From Modestobacter marinus (GTDB lineage Bacteria > Actinomycetota > Actinomycetes > Mycobacteriales > Geodermatophilaceae), in assembly GCF_011758655.1 (NCBI RefSeq), contig NZ_JAAMPA010000002.1, positions 186,001-250,000 of the forward strand: a stretch of 64,000 bases of DNA, written 5' to 3'. The notes beneath the pieces are model-generated. The model saw only the letters and a program-made list of their open reading frames with translations, did not search any database and had not been told where the DNA came from. Positions 48,683 to 61,914 of this stretch are shown here, one piece after another; position 1 is the stretch's first letter, and each line of letters starts with the position of its first letter. The translations under genes and the position numbers were made by a program.

Positions 48683-49804
48683 ATGACCATCACCGAACAG
48701 CCCGCGAGCCTCATCCCCACGCTGCCGGGCCGCTACTACACCGACCCCGCCGTCTTCGCGCAGGAGCAGTCGCGCGTCTTCGAGGACATGTGGTTCTGCG
48801 TCGTGCGATCGAGTGACCTGCCGACGCCCGGTTCCTTCGAGAAGGTCCAGGTGGGGAGGGAGAGCGTCCTCGTGGTCCGCAGCCGGGACGGGCAGTTGCG
48901 CGCCTTCCTCAACGTCTGCCGGCACCGCGGTGCGCAGATCTGCACGGAGGACTCGGGCACGGTCAAGCGGGCCTTCCAGTGCCCGTACCACGCGTGGACC
49001 TACGACCTCGAGGGCAAGCTGATCGCAGCCCCCAACCTGACCAAGATGCCCGACATCGACCGGGTCGAGCACGGCCTGGTCCCGGTGGCGCTGCGCGAGT
49101 GGCTGGGCTACGCGTGGGTGTGCCTGGCGAAGGAGCCGCCGTCGTTCGAGGACGACGTCGTGGGCGCCGTCGTCGAGCGCCTCGGGAGCGTGCAGGTGAT
49201 CGACAGCTACGACGTCGACTCGCTGTCCGTGGGGCGCCGCATCAGCTACGACGTGCAGGCGAACTGGAAGCTCATCATCGAGAACTTCATGGAGTGCTAC
49301 CACTGCGCGACGATCCACCCGGAGCTGACCGAGGTGCTGCCGGAGTTCGCCGACGGGTACGCGGCGCAGTTCTTCGTCGGGCACGGCGCCGAGTTCGGGG
49401 ACGACGTCAAGGGCTTCACCGTCGACGGCAGCGAGGGGTTCGACCGGCTCCCGGGTGTCGACCGAGACCAGGACCGTCGCTACTACGCCATCACGGTCCG
49501 GCCGACGGTCTTCGTCAACCTGGCGCCGGACCACGTCATCTTCCACCGCATGTTCCCGGTCTCGGCCGACCGGACGATCGTGCAGTGCGACTGGCTGTAC
49601 ACCCGCGACGTGGTCGAGTCGGGCAGGGACGTCTCGCGCTCGGTCGAGCTGTTCCACCGGGTCAACCAGCAGGACTTCGCCGCCTGCGAGCGGACCCAGC
49701 CGGCCATGTCCTCCCGGGCCTACGCCGACGGCGGCGTCCTGGTGCCCTCCGAGCACCACATCGGCGCCTTCCACGAGTGGCTGACGCAGCGCCTGTCGGG
49801 CTGA
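48683..49804 (+). CDS. gbcA: Rieske oxygenase, probable glycine betaine monooxygenase alpha subunit
   Basis: A 373-residue aromatic-ring-hydroxylase-type oxygenase. The Rieske cluster is CRHRG...CPYHAW (about residues 77-100) and the mononuclear iron site is ENFMECYHCATIHPEL (about 200-215). Sequence style and context match GbcA, which oxidatively demethylates glycine betaine to dimethylglycine and formaldehyde. Related enzymes act on proline betaine or carnitine, so the exact substrate is inferred from the downstream dimethylglycine and sarcosine genes. Electrons would come through the separate ferredoxin and FAD reductase at 45974-47463 rather than a fused GbcB. ATG at 48683 matches the family start. 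Confidence 0.87.
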   Translation: MTITEQPASLIPTLPGRYYTDPAVFAQEQSRVFEDMWFCVVRSSDLPTPGSFEKVQVGRESVLVVRSRDGQLRAFLNVCRHRGAQICTEDSGTVKRAFQCPYHAWTYDLEGKLIAAPNLTKMPDIDRVEHGLVPVALREWLGYAWVCLAKEPPSFEDDVVGAVVERLGSVQVIDSYDVDSLSVGRRISYDVQANWKLIIENFMECYHCATIHPELTEVLPEFADGYAAQFFVGHGAEFGDDVKGFTVDGSEGFDRLPGVDRDQDRRYYAITVRPTVFVNLAPDHVIFHRMFPVSADRTIVQCDWLYTRDVVESGRDVSRSVELFHRVNQQDFAACERTQPAMSSRAYADGGVLVPSEHHIGAFHEWLTQRLSG

Positions 49805-49864
49805 GCGGGCACCGACCGCCGCGGGGCCGGGAGGGACGACGTCCGGCCGGCATCCCGTGGCACG

Positions 49865-50272
49865 TCACCTGTCCAGGACGACGACCGAGCGCAGGACCTC
49901 TCCCCGGCGGAGGTCGTCCAGGGCCTCCTCGACGTCGTCCAACCCGATGGTCTCGCTGACGAACTCGTCCAGCGGGAAGCGGCTCTGGAGGTACCGGTCG
50001 ATCAGCAGCGGGACGTCGCGGCTGGGCCGGCAGTCGCCGTACCAGGAGGACGTGATCGCCCCACCGCGGCCGAAGACCCCGATCGCCGGCAGCCCGACCG
50101 TCATGTCGGGGGACGGGACGCCGACCAGCACCACCCGCCCGGCCAGGTCGCGCGCGCAGCGGGCCTGCTCGAACACCTCCGGGCGGACGACCGCCGTCGG
50201 AGGAGCCGCCTGCGGGACGCCGCTGCCACGGGTCCCTTGACCCCGCTCGAACCCGACCCTACTGTGGTGCAC
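49865..50272 (-). pseudogene. mscR: 5'-truncated S-(hydroxymethyl)mycothiol dehydrogenase
   Basis: The reverse strand encodes only the C-terminal third of a zinc-type dehydrogenase: [40 protein letters not shown] and [20 protein letters not shown], as in actinobacterial S-(hydroxymethyl)mycothiol (formaldehyde) dehydrogenase. Homology runs from about 50197 to 49865; the catalytic zinc domain and the start of the cofactor domain are missing. The open frame continues to 50272, but those residues do not match the family, and the glyA promoter lies there. The intact enzyme would remove the formaldehyde made by betaine demethylation, so this is a relic of the ancestral cluster. An intact copy may exist elsewhere. 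Confidence 0.82.
50237..50265 (+). promoter_or_regulatory. Sigma-70-like promoter of the glyA-sox operon
   Basis: TTGACC (50237-50242), 17-base spacer, TACTGT (50260-50265). Transcription would start near 50272, directly at the GntR operator-like sequence, leaving a leader of about 50 bases before glyA. Confidence 0.65.
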
Positions 50273-50288
50273 GACTGATATACCAGTC
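50273..50288. promoter_or_regulatory. Probable GntR/FCD operator before glyA
   Basis: GACTGATATACCAGTC is a near palindrome. Its core TGATATACCA is the exact reverse complement of TGGTATATCA at 60469-60478 before sdaA. The TGGT-N2-ACCA-like form is typical for FCD-type GntR proteins. Position at the expected transcription start fits repression. Confidence 0.65.
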
Positions 50289-50320
50289 CTCGTTCTCCCC
50301 TCTCAGACAGGAGCAGCCGG

Positions 50321-51649
50321 ATGGTGGCGCAGGTCGAAGGAGCTCTGCGGGCCGTGGCCGTCCCGGACCCCGTGCTCGACCGTCCACTGGCGGACACCGA
50401 CCCGGAGGTCCACCGCGCGATCGCAGCCGAGCTGGCCCGGCAGCAGGAGACGCTGGAGATGATCGCCAGCGAGAACTTCGCGCCGGTGGCGGTCCTGCAG
50501 GCCCAGGGCTCGGTGCTGACCAACAAGTACGCCGAGGGGTACCCGGGGCGGCGCTACTACGGCGGCTGCGAGCACGTCGACGTGATCGAGCAGCTGGCCA
50601 TCGACCGGCTGAAGGCGCTGTTCGGCGCGGAGTACGCCAACGTGCAGCCGCACTCGGGGGCGCAGGCCAACGCCGCGGCGATGTCGGCGCTGCTGGACCC
50701 GGGCGACACCATCCTGGGTCTGGACCTGGCCCACGGAGGCCACCTGACCCACGGCATGCGGCTCAACTTCTCCGGCAAGCTCTACGACGTCGCGGCCTAC
50801 CACGTGCGAGCCGACGACCACCTCGTGGACATGGCCGAGGTCGAGCGGCTGGCGCACGAGCGGCGGCCCCGGCTCATCGTGGCGGGCTGGTCGGCCTACC
50901 CCAGGCAGCTCGACTTCGCCGAGTTCCGGCGGATCGCCGACGACGTCGGGGCGTACCTGATGGTCGACATGGCGCACTTCGCCGGGCTGGTCGCCGCCGG
51001 GCTGCACCCGTCGCCGGTCCCGCACGCGCACGTGGTCACCTCGACCACCCACAAGACGCTCGGCGGGCCGCGCGGCGGCGTCATCCTCGCCACGGGGGAG
51101 CTGGCCAAGAAGCTCAACTCCGCGGTCTTCCCCGGTCAGCAGGGCGGCCCGCTCGAGCACGTGATCGCCGCCAAGGCCGTCGCCTTCAAGCTCGCCGGCG
51201 AGCCGGCCTTCCGGGAGCGCCAGGAGCGCACGCTGGCCGGCGCCCGGCTGCTGGCCGAGCGGCTGCTCGCCCCCGACTCCCGCGAGGCCGGCATCGACGT
51301 GGTCAGCGGCGGCACCGACGTCCACCTCGTGCTGGTGGACCTGCGGCACTCGTCGCTGGACGGCCGGCAGGCCGAGGACCGGCTGCACGCGATCGGCATC
51401 ACCGTCAACCGCAACGCGGTGCCCTTCGACCCCCGCCCGCCGATGGTCAGCTCCGGCGTCCGCATCGGCACCCCTGCCCTGGCGGCGCGCGGCTTCGACC
51501 TCGACGACTTCGCCGAGGTCGCCGACGTGATCGCCGCCGCGCTGCGGCCCTCGGTGGGCGAGGAACAGCTCGCGGGGCTCCGCGCGCGGGTCACCCGGCT
51601 GGCCGGCCGGCACCCGCTCTACCCCGACCTGACGGAGGTCCACCGATGA
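50321..51649 (+). CDS. glyA: Serine hydroxymethyltransferase (catabolic paralogue)
   Basis: A 442-residue PLP enzyme that joins glycine with methylene-tetrahydrofolate to give serine. The PLP Lys is in [14 protein letters not shown]; substrate and folate contacts [13 protein letters not shown] and [10 protein letters not shown] are intact. An N-terminal extension of about 25 residues precedes the family start ([14 protein letters not shown]). AGGAG lies seven bases before the ATG. As first gene of the sarcosine-oxidase operon it consumes both the glycine and the one-carbon unit released by the demethylases. The housekeeping glyA is presumably elsewhere. Its stop overlaps soxB (ATGA). Confidence 0.95.
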   Translation: MVAQVEGALRAVAVPDPVLDRPLADTDPEVHRAIAAELARQQETLEMIASENFAPVAVLQAQGSVLTNKYAEGYPGRRYYGGCEHVDVIEQLAIDRLKALFGAEYANVQPHSGAQANAAAMSALLDPGDTILGLDLAHGGHLTHGMRLNFSGKLYDVAAYHVRADDHLVDMAEVERLAHERRPRLIVAGWSAYPRQLDFAEFRRIADDVGAYLMVDMAHFAGLVAAGLHPSPVPHAHVVTSTTHKTLGGPRGGVILATGELAKKLNSAVFPGQQGGPLEHVIAAKAVAFKLAGEPAFRERQERTLAGARLLAERLLAPDSREAGIDVVSGGTDVHLVLVDLRHSSLDGRQAEDRLHAIGITVNRNAVPFDPRPPMVSSGVRIGTPALAARGFDLDDFAEVADVIAAALRPSVGEEQLAGLRARVTRLAGRHPLYPDLTEVHR

Positions 51650-52887
51650 GCCCCGGTCCCACCCGCACCCCCGGCGCGGACCTGCCCGAGCACCCCGACT
51701 TCCTCTGGCGTGACCCGGAGCCGAAGCGGTCCTACGACGTGGTGATCGTGGGCGGGGGCGGGCACGGCCTGGCCACCGCGCACTACCTGGCGAAGAACCA
51801 CGGGATCACCGACGTCGCCGTCCTGGAGAAGGGCTGGCTGGGCGGCGGCAACATGGCCCGCAACACCACGATCATCCGCTCCAACTACCTGTGGGACGAG
51901 AGCTCGGCCATCTACGAGCAGTCGCTCAAGCTGTGGGAGGGGCTCGAGGAGGACCTCGGCTACCCGATCCTGTTCAGCCAGCGCGGCGTGCTGAACCTCG
52001 CCCACACCCTGCAGGACGTCCGCGACAGCGTGCGGCGGGTGGAGGCCAACAAGCTCAACGGTGTCGACGCGGAGTGGCTGGAGACCGACGAGGTCCGCAA
52101 GGTCTGCCCGATCGTGAACACCTCCACCGACATCCGCTACCCCGTCCTGGGGGCCACGTACCAGCCCCGGGCCGGCATCGCCAAGCACGACTACGTCGCC
52201 TGGGGCTTCGCCCGCCGCGCCCACGAGGCCGGCATCGACCTCATCCAGGACTGCGAGGTCACCGGGTTCGCCACCGACGGCGACCGGGTCACCGGCGTCC
52301 AGACCACGCGCGGCACCATCGCCGCCGGCACGGTCGCCCTCTGCGCGGCCGGCCACACCTCGGTGCTCACCGACATGCTCGGCATCAGGGTGCCGGTGCA
52401 GAGCCACCCGCTGCAGGCGCTGGTCTCCGAGCTGCTCGAGCCCGTGCACCCCACGGTGGTCATGTCCAACGCCGTGCACGTGTACGTCTCCCAGGCGCAC
52501 AAGGGCGAGCTGGTCATGGGCGCCGGCGTCGACTCCTACAACGGCTACGGGCAGCGCGGCGCCTTCCACGTCATCGAGCGTCAGATGGCCGCCGCGGTCG
52601 AGCTCTTCCCGGTGTTCGCCCGCGCCCACCTGCTGCGCACCTGGGCCGGGATCGTCGACACCAGCCCGGACGCCTCGCCGATCGTGGGCCGGACCCCCTA
52701 CGACAACGTCTACCTGAACTGCGGCTGGGGCACCGGCGGGTTCAAGGCCACCCCCGGCGTCGGCTGGGCGCTGGCGCACACCATCGCCTCCGGCGAGCCC
52801 CACCCGAACGTGGCGCCGTTCACCCTCGACCGCTTCGTCACCGGCGCACTGGTCGACGAGCACGGCGCAGCCGCCGTGGCCCACTGA
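51646..52887 (+). CDS. soxB: Sarcosine oxidase subunit beta
   Basis: A 413-residue flavoprotein carrying the sarcosine-oxidising site of heterotetrameric sarcosine oxidase. The FAD motif is [17 protein letters not shown] (residues 32-48). His 181 in [15 protein letters not shown] is the residue that holds covalent FMN in TSOX enzymes. The C-terminal FAD block is [18 protein letters not shown]. It oxidises N-methylglycine to an imine, passing electrons to O2 through FMN, and hands the methylene group to tetrahydrofolate in the alpha subunit. The start overlaps the glyA stop. Confidence 0.96.
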   Translation: MSPGPTRTPGADLPEHPDFLWRDPEPKRSYDVVIVGGGGHGLATAHYLAKNHGITDVAVLEKGWLGGGNMARNTTIIRSNYLWDESSAIYEQSLKLWEGLEEDLGYPILFSQRGVLNLAHTLQDVRDSVRRVEANKLNGVDAEWLETDEVRKVCPIVNTSTDIRYPVLGATYQPRAGIAKHDYVAWGFARRAHEAGIDLIQDCEVTGFATDGDRVTGVQTTRGTIAAGTVALCAAGHTSVLTDMLGIRVPVQSHPLQALVSELLEPVHPTVVMSNAVHVYVSQAHKGELVMGAGVDSYNGYGQRGAFHVIERQMAAAVELFPVFARAHLLRTWAGIVDTSPDASPIVGRTPYDNVYLNCGWGTGGFKATPGVGWALAHTIASGEPHPNVAPFTLDRFVTGALVDEHGAAAVAH

Positions 52888-52901
52888 CCCAGGGAGTCCC
52901 C

Positions 52902-53213
52902 GTGCAGCTCATCGAATGCCCGTGGTGCGGCCCCCGCGAGGAGGTCGAGTTCCACTACGGCGGCCAGGCCCACGTCCCGTACCCGGACGCCCCCGCCGAG
53001 GTCTCCGACGAGGAGTGGGCCCACTACGTCTTCTTCCGCGACAACACCAAGGGCCGCTTCGCCGAGCGCTGGTGCCACAGCGCCGGCTGCCGTCGCTGGT
53101 TCACCGCGGTGCGCGACACCACCACCTACCGCTTCGAGCGCGTCCGGCGCCTCGACGACCCCGGGCCGCACGCGACCGAGCTCGCGAGGGCACGCAGGAG
53201 CACAGCGCCATGA
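52902..53213 (+). CDS. soxD: Sarcosine oxidase subunit delta
   Basis: A 103-residue zinc protein of the sarcosine oxidase complex. Zinc ligands Cys 6, Cys 9, His 59 and Cys 63 are all at their known positions (CPWCG and WCHSAGC). It caps the alpha/beta interface. GTG at 52902 follows GGGAG. The stop overlaps the soxA start (ATGA). It lies inside a longer shadow frame and can be missed in ORF lists. Confidence 0.94.
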   Translation: MQLIECPWCGPREEVEFHYGGQAHVPYPDAPAEVSDEEWAHYVFFRDNTKGRFAERWCHSAGCRRWFTAVRDTTTYRFERVRRLDDPGPHATELARARRSTAP

Positions 53214-56069
53214 CCAGCCCCTTCCGCACCGCCGAGGGTGGCCGCATCGACCGCGGCACGAGCCTCGAGTTCACCTTCGACGGGCAGCCCCACACCGGCC
53301 ACCCCGGCGACACGCTCGCCTCGGCCCTGCTCGCCTCCGGCCGGCACCAGATCGCCACGAGCGTCCGGCTGGGCCGGCCCCGCGGCATCGCCGCGGCCTG
53401 GGCCGAGGACCCGGGTGGCCTCGTGCAGATCGAGGAGCCCTTCCCCGAGCCCATGCTGCTGGCCACCACGGTGGAGCTCCACGACGGGCTGGTGGCCCAC
53501 GGCCTGCCGGGGCGGGGCCGCCTCGCCGAGGTCCCCGACTCCGCCCGGTACGACGCCGTCCACCACCACGTCGACGTGCTCGTGGTGGGTGCCGGGCCGG
53601 CGGGGCTGACCGCCGCGCTCACCGCCGCCCGCGCCGGTGCCCGCGTCGCGCTGGTCGACGAGCAGTCCGAGGCCGGCGGCTCGCCGCTGGGCGGCACCGA
53701 CCTCCTGGACGACGCCCCGGCGCTGGAGTGGGTCGCCGCGGCGGTCGCCGAGCTCGCCGGCCACCCGGAGGTCCTGCACCTGCAGCGCACCACCGCCTTC
53801 GGCAGCTACGACGACGGCTTCGTCCTGGCCCTGGAGCGGCGGACCGACCACCTCGGGACGGCGGCGCCCCGGCACGTCTCCCGTCAGCGGGTGTGGCGCC
53901 TGCGTGCCCGCTCCGTCGTCGTCGCGACCGGAGCCCACGAGCGACCGGTGGTCTTCAGCGACAACGACCGCCCGGGGACCATGCTCGCCGGCGCCGCGCG
54001 CACGTTCCTGCACCGCTACGGCGTGCTGCCCGGCCGCGACGCCGTCGTGTTCACCACGAACGACAGCGCCTACGACGCCGCCCTGGACCTGCACCGCGCG
54101 GGCGTGCGCGTCGAGGCGGTGGTGGACGCCCGGCCGGCGGGCTCGCCGCGCCGGGAGGAGTGCGAGCGGGCCGGGATCCGGGTGCTCGCCGGGGCCGTGG
54201 TGACCGGAACGCAGGGCGTCGAGCGGGTCACGCACGCCCTCGTCGCCCCGTTCGCGGACGGAGAGGTCGGCGCCGCCGGCGCGATCGCCTGCGACCTGCT
54301 GCTGGTCAGCGGTGGCTGGAACCCGGCGGTGCACCTGTTCAGCCAGGCCCGCGGCCGGCTCCGCTACGACGAGGCCCTCGGGGCGTTCCTCCCCGCGGAG
54401 CAGCTCGACCGCCTGTCGGTCACCGGCGCGGCGGCCGGGGTGTTCGACCTGGCCGGGTGCCTGGCCGACGGGCAGCGCGTGGCCCGCGCCGCCCTGAGCG
54501 CGCTGGCGGTCGCGCCGCCGGGGGAGGACCGGCTGCCCGCGGCGCCGGAGCCGGTCGTCCCGGCGGCGCCCCTGGTGCTGTGGCGGGTGCCGGACACCTC
54601 CGGCGCCGGCGGGACCACCTCCTTCGTCGACCTGCAGCGCGACGCGACGGTGGCCGACATCGAACGGGCGGTCGGTGCCGGACTGCGCTCCATCGAGCAC
54701 ATTAAGCGCTACACGACGATCGGGACCGCGCACGACCAGGGCAAGACCTCCGGCGTCCTCACCTCGGGGATCACCGCCGAGCTGCTCGGGACCCCGGTGC
54801 AGGCCACCGGGACCACCACGTTCCGGCCGCCCTACACCCCGGTGGCCTTCGCCGCCCTCGCCGGCCGCGACCGCGGTCGGCTCTTCGACCCCGAGCGGGT
54901 CACCGCACTGCACGACTGGCACGGAGCGGCCGGCGCGGTCTTCGAGGACGTCGGTCAGTGGAAGCGTCCGCGCTTCTACCCGCGGCCCGGCGAGGACATG
55001 GAGGCCGCGGTCCTCCGCGAGTGCGCCGCCGCCCGCACCGGCGTCGGCATCCTCGACGGCTCGACGCTGGGCAAGATCGACGTCCAGGGTCCCGACGCCG
55101 CCGTCCTGCTCGACCGGCTGTACACGAACCTGATGAGCAGCCTGAAGGTCGGCTCCGTCCGCTACGGCGTCATGTGCGGCGTGGACGGCATGGTGATCGA
55201 CGACGGCACCGTGCTGCGCCTGGCCGAAGACCGCTTCCTGCTGCTCACCACCACCGGCGGCGCGGCGAAGGTCCTCGACTGGATGGAGGAGTGGGCCCAG
55301 ACGGAGTGGCCGGACCTGCGGGTGCACTGCACCTCGGTCACCGAGCAGTGGAACACGTTCCCCGTCGTCGGCCCCCGCTCCCGCGACGTCATCGGCGCCG
55401 TCTTCCCGCAGGTGGACGTCGCCAACGAGGCGTTCCCGTTCATGACCTGGCGGGACACCACCCTCGACGGGGTGCCGGTCCGGCTGGCCCGGATCAGCTT
55501 CTCCGGCGAGCTCGCCTTCGAGGTCTACGTCAACCCCTGGTACGGGGTCGCGGTGTGGGAGCGGCTGCTCGAGGCCGGCCGCCCGTACGGCATCACGCCG
55601 TACGGCACCGAGACCATGCACGTCCTGCGCGCGGAGAAGGGCTACCCGATCATCGGGCAGGACACCGACGGCACCGTCACCCCGCACGACCTGGGCATGG
55701 CGTGGGCGGTGTCGAAGAAGAAGCCCGACTTCGTCGGCAAGCGCTCCTTCGCCCGCCAGGCAAACCAGGACCCGCTCCGCAAGCAGCTGGTCGGACTGCT
55801 CCCGGTGGACCGGCGCACGGTGCTGCCGGAGGGCTCGCAGATCGTGGAGCTCCACGCCGACGGCCAGCTGCCACCGCCGCCGGTGCCCATGCTCGGCCAC
55901 GTCACCTCCAGCTACCGCAGCGCCGAGCTGGCGCGTCCCTTCGCGCTCGCCCTGGTCAAGGGAGGCCGGTCGCGCATCGGCGACACCGTCCACGTCCCCG
56001 TCAACGGCACCCTCGTCCCGGTCGAGGTGACCGGCTCGGTGCTGGTCGATCCCGAAGGAGCCCGTCGCG

Positions 56070-56077
<8 letters not shown>
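53210..56077 (+). CDS. soxA: Sarcosine oxidase subunit alpha
   Basis: A 955-residue subunit. The N-terminal part (about 1-110) is a ferredoxin-like fold without cluster. The NAD-binding module follows with VVGAGPAGLTAALTAARAG (about 125) and VVATGAHERPVVFSDNDRPG. The C-terminal 380 residues are the GcvT-like folate domain (KRPRFYPRPGEDMEAAVLRE..., FSGELAFEVYVNPWYG..., RAEKGYPIIGQDTDG). It receives the methylene group from the beta subunit by a tunnel and forms 5,10-methylene-tetrahydrofolate. Overlaps soxD by four and soxG by eight bases, keeping subunit ratios linked. Confidence 0.96.
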
Positions 56078-59217
<3,140 letters not shown>

Positions 59218-59231
59218 GACCGGACCACGCC

Positions 59232-59693
59232 ATGGCCTCGGCGCACGCCGTGCACCGCTCGCCCGCGGGCGGTGCGGGCTCCCCGGACCCCGTCGGTCGG
59301 GCTCTCGCGGCGGGGCGGCCGTTGGTCTGCGGCGTCCTCGACGTCACCCCCGACTCCTCCTCCGACGTGGGGCGGTGTCCCACCGTCGCCGCAGCCGTGG
59401 AGCACGGGTGCACGCTCGTCGACGACGGGGCGGACCTCATCGACGTCGGCGGGGAGTCCGCGAGGCCCGGTTCCCGCCCGCTGACCCTCGCCGAGGAACT
59501 GGACCGCGTCGTCCCGGTGGTCGAGGCACTGGTGCGGCGGGTCCCGGTGCCGCTGTCGGTGGACACCTCGCGGCCCGAGGTGATGCCGGCGACCGTCCTC
59601 GCCGCCCAGCGGGGTGCTGCGGTGCTGCGCGTCCACGACGTGGCCGCCACGCGGGACGTCCTCGCCGTCCTGGCGGCCGTCGGGACGGGGTGA
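59232..59693 (+). pseudogene. folP: Dihydropteroate synthase-like protein with internal deletion
   Basis: A 153-residue frame, about half the usual DHPS length. The N-terminal third matches (GVLDVTPDSSSDVG, DDGADLIDVGGESARPGS, PLSVDTSRPEVM). The last 30 residues match the family's C-terminus (AAVLRVHDVAATRDVLAVL). The middle hundred or so residues with the pterin-Asp, DPGxGF and SRK motifs are absent, though the frame is kept. The metal-binding Asn of NVTPDSFSD is Asp and the Phe is Ser. It cannot be a normal DHPS, so it is either a decaying gene or a reduced protein with a new role. It follows dmgO by 14 bases without a ribosome site. Confidence 0.75.
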
Positions 59694-59726
59694 CGGACGG
59701 CGGCGGCCGCCGCTGGAGGTCCTCGG

Positions 59727-60452
59727 TCAGATCACCGCGCGGATGGCCCGCTCGAAGCCGAGCACGTGCTCCCGGGCGAGGTCATCGGCCCGGTCGGGCT
59801 CACCGGCCGCGATCGCCCGGAGCAGGTCCACGTGCTCCCCGACGTGCTCGTCGACCCTCGGCAGCCGGTCCAGGAACAGGCAGAAGATGCGCGTCGCGAG
59901 GTTGTCGTAGCGGATGAGCACGTCCTCGAGGTGCGGGTTGCCGGCGGCCCGGTAGATGGTCCGGTGCACGGCCAGGTCCCAGCGCATCAGCTCCGTCCGG
60001 TCGAGCCGGCTCACGTCGAGCTGCTCGATGCGCAGGGCCAGCTCCTCGAGCTCGGCCGCCCCGGTGCGGGCGGCCCGGTCCGCGGCGCGGCGGGCGGCCA
60101 GCGGCTCCAGCTGGGCCCGGATGTCGGAGATGTGCGCGAGATCGGAGATGTCCATGCCGGTCGCGAACGTGCCGCGGCGTGGGTACGACACGACCAGACG
60201 GTCGACCTCCAGCCGCTTCAGCGCCTCACGGACCGGGGTCCGGCCCACGCCGAGTTCCTGGGCGAGTGCGTCGTCGTCGATGGGGTCGCCCGGGCTGATG
60301 GCCAGCATGATCAGCCGGTCCCGGATCGCCACGTAGGCCTTGTCGGCCAGGGACGTGACGACGGACGGGTCGAGGTCCAGCGGTACGGCGGTCACGCCCC
60401 GATCGTAGGGGGTGACGATCGTCGGGTCTTGCCTCCACGTGGTGAAAGACAT
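59727..60452 (-). CDS. GntR-family (FCD) transcriptional regulator
   Basis: A 241-residue regulator of the FadR subfamily. The winged helix is [29 protein letters not shown] (about residues 59-87) and the FCD ligand domain shows [18 protein letters not shown] and [21 protein letters not shown] with metal-binding Asp/His residues. It is divergent from sdaA-purU; between them lies TGGTATATCA, repeated in reverse before glyA. It probably represses both units until a pathway intermediate such as glycine, serine or sarcosine builds up. A GTG at 60395 is an alternative start. Confidence 0.9.
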   Translation of the reverse strand: MSFTTWRQDPTIVTPYDRGVTAVPLDLDPSVVTSLADKAYVAIRDRLIMLAISPGDPIDDDALAQELGVGRTPVREALKRLEVDRLVVSYPRRGTFATGMDISDLAHISDIRAQLEPLAARRAADRAARTGAAELEELALRIEQLDVSRLDRTELMRWDLAVHRTIYRAAGNPHLEDVLIRYDNLATRIFCLFLDRLPRVDEHVGEHVDLLRAIAAGEPDRADDLAREHVLGFERAIRAVI

Positions 60453-60465
60453 ACGGTGATCCTAC

Positions 60466-60481
60466 AACTGGTATATCAACC
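60466..60481. promoter_or_regulatory. Probable GntR/FCD operator between gntR and sdaA
   Basis: AACTGGTATATCAACC with core TGGTATATCA at 60469-60478, the reverse complement of the core at 50276-50285. It is centred 22 bases before the regulator start and about 57 before sdaA. TTGACA follows at 60484-60489, but no -10 is found at the right distance. Confidence 0.62.
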
Positions 60482-60530
60482 GGTTGACAGCGACGTGCCG
60501 CTCCGGCCGCCGGTGCTGCGAGGAGCCCGC

Positions 60531-61904
60531 ATGACCATCAGCGCCTTCGACCTGTTCAAGGTGGGGATCGGCCCGTCCAGCTCGCACACCGTCGGGCCCA
60601 TGCGTGCCGCGTGGTCCTTCGCGTCCCGGCTGCAGGACGAGGCGCTGCTCCCACGAGTGGCCGGTGTGCGGTGCGAGCTCTTCGGGTCCCTCGGTGCCAC
60701 CGGACACGGACACGGCAGCGTCACGGCGGTCGTCCTGGGTCTGGAGGGCGAGCAGCCCGACCTCGTCGACCCGGTGGCGGCCCAGCCCCGGGTCGATGCG
60801 GTCCGTACCGAGGGCAGGCTCCGGCTGGCGGGCGAGCACCTCATCTCCTTCTGCGTCGACGACGACGTCGTGCTGCACCGGCGCAAGCGCCTGGACTTCC
60901 ACAGCAACGGCATGCTCTTCCGGGCGCTGGACGCGCACGGCGAGGAGATCAGCCGACGGGAGTACTTCTCGGTGGGCGGCGGGTTCGTCCTCGACGAGGA
61001 CGACGCGGGCAACCCGGCCGTCGTCGAGGACCCGACACCGGTGCGGTACCCGTTCCGCACCGGTGACGAGCTGCTGGCCCGGACGCGGGAGACGGGTCTG
61101 CGGATCAGTGACGTGATGCTGGCCAACGAGCTGGCCTGGCGCACCGAGGCGGAGGTCCGCGCCGGACTGCTGCACATCTGGTCGGTGATGCAGGAGTGCG
61201 TGGACCGCGGCACCCGGGCCGCCGGCGTCCTGCCGGGGGGACTGGAGGTGCGCCGGCGCGCCGCCGCACTCCGCACCCAGCTGGAAGACCGTCCGGACCC
61301 GTCCGACCCGCTCCGGGCGATGGAGTGGGTGACGCTCTACGCCCTCTCGGTGAACGAGGAGAACGCAGCCGGCGGCCAGGTGGTCACCGCTCCCACGAAC
61401 GGCGCCGCCGGCATCGTGCCGGCCGTCCTGCACTACTACCGCGACTTCATCGACTCGTACTCCGAGGACGGGGTGGTGCGCTTCCTGCTCACCGCCGCGG
61501 CGATCGGGCTGCTGTTCAAGGAGAACGCGTCCATCTCCGGTGCGGAGGTGGGCTGCCAGGGAGAGGTCGGCTCCGCCTGCTCCATGGCCGCCGCCGGCCT
61601 CGCCGAGGTCATCGGGGGGACCCCGGAACAGGTGGAGAACGCCGCCGAGATCGGCATCGAGCACAACCTCGGCCTCACCTGCGACCCCGTCGGTGGGCTC
61701 GTGCAGATCCCGTGCATCGAACGCAACGCCGTCGGCTCGATCAAGGCCGTCACCGCGGCCCGCATGGCCGTCCGGGGCGACGGCCGGCACCACGTCTCGC
61801 TGGACAAGGCGATCAAGACCATGCGCGAGACCGGCGCGGACATGAAGGACAAGTACAAGGAGACCGCCCGTGGCGGGCTGGCGCTCAACATCGTCGAGTG
61901 CTGA
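60531..61904 (+). CDS. sdaA: L-serine dehydratase (iron-sulfur, single chain)
   Basis: A 457-residue enzyme that converts L-serine to pyruvate and ammonia. It has the fused beta-alpha form (type II). The N-terminal block [19 protein letters not shown] and the serine-binding [14 protein letters not shown] are intact. Cysteines for the [4Fe-4S] cluster lie in [19 protein letters not shown] and [24 protein letters not shown] stands six bases before the ATG. It drains serine made by GlyA, finishing the route from betaine to central metabolism. PurU follows after ten bases. Confidence 0.95.
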   Translation: MTISAFDLFKVGIGPSSSHTVGPMRAAWSFASRLQDEALLPRVAGVRCELFGSLGATGHGHGSVTAVVLGLEGEQPDLVDPVAAQPRVDAVRTEGRLRLAGEHLISFCVDDDVVLHRRKRLDFHSNGMLFRALDAHGEEISRREYFSVGGGFVLDEDDAGNPAVVEDPTPVRYPFRTGDELLARTRETGLRISDVMLANELAWRTEAEVRAGLLHIWSVMQECVDRGTRAAGVLPGGLEVRRRAAALRTQLEDRPDPSDPLRAMEWVTLYALSVNEENAAGGQVVTAPTNGAAGIVPAVLHYYRDFIDSYSEDGVVRFLLTAAAIGLLFKENASISGAEVGCQGEVGSACSMAAAGLAEVIGGTPEQVENAAEIGIEHNLGLTCDPVGGLVQIPCIERNAVGSIKAVTAARMAVRGDGRHHVSLDKAIKTMRETGADMKDKYKETARGGLALNIVEC

Positions 61905-61914
61905 GGAGGCACCC

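Noticed and set aside
59727..60452. FadR-type fatty-acid regulator role for the GntR protein
   Set aside because: The fold is shared, but the operator copies and neighbours tie it to glyA-sox and sdaA-purU; no fatty-acid genes are near.
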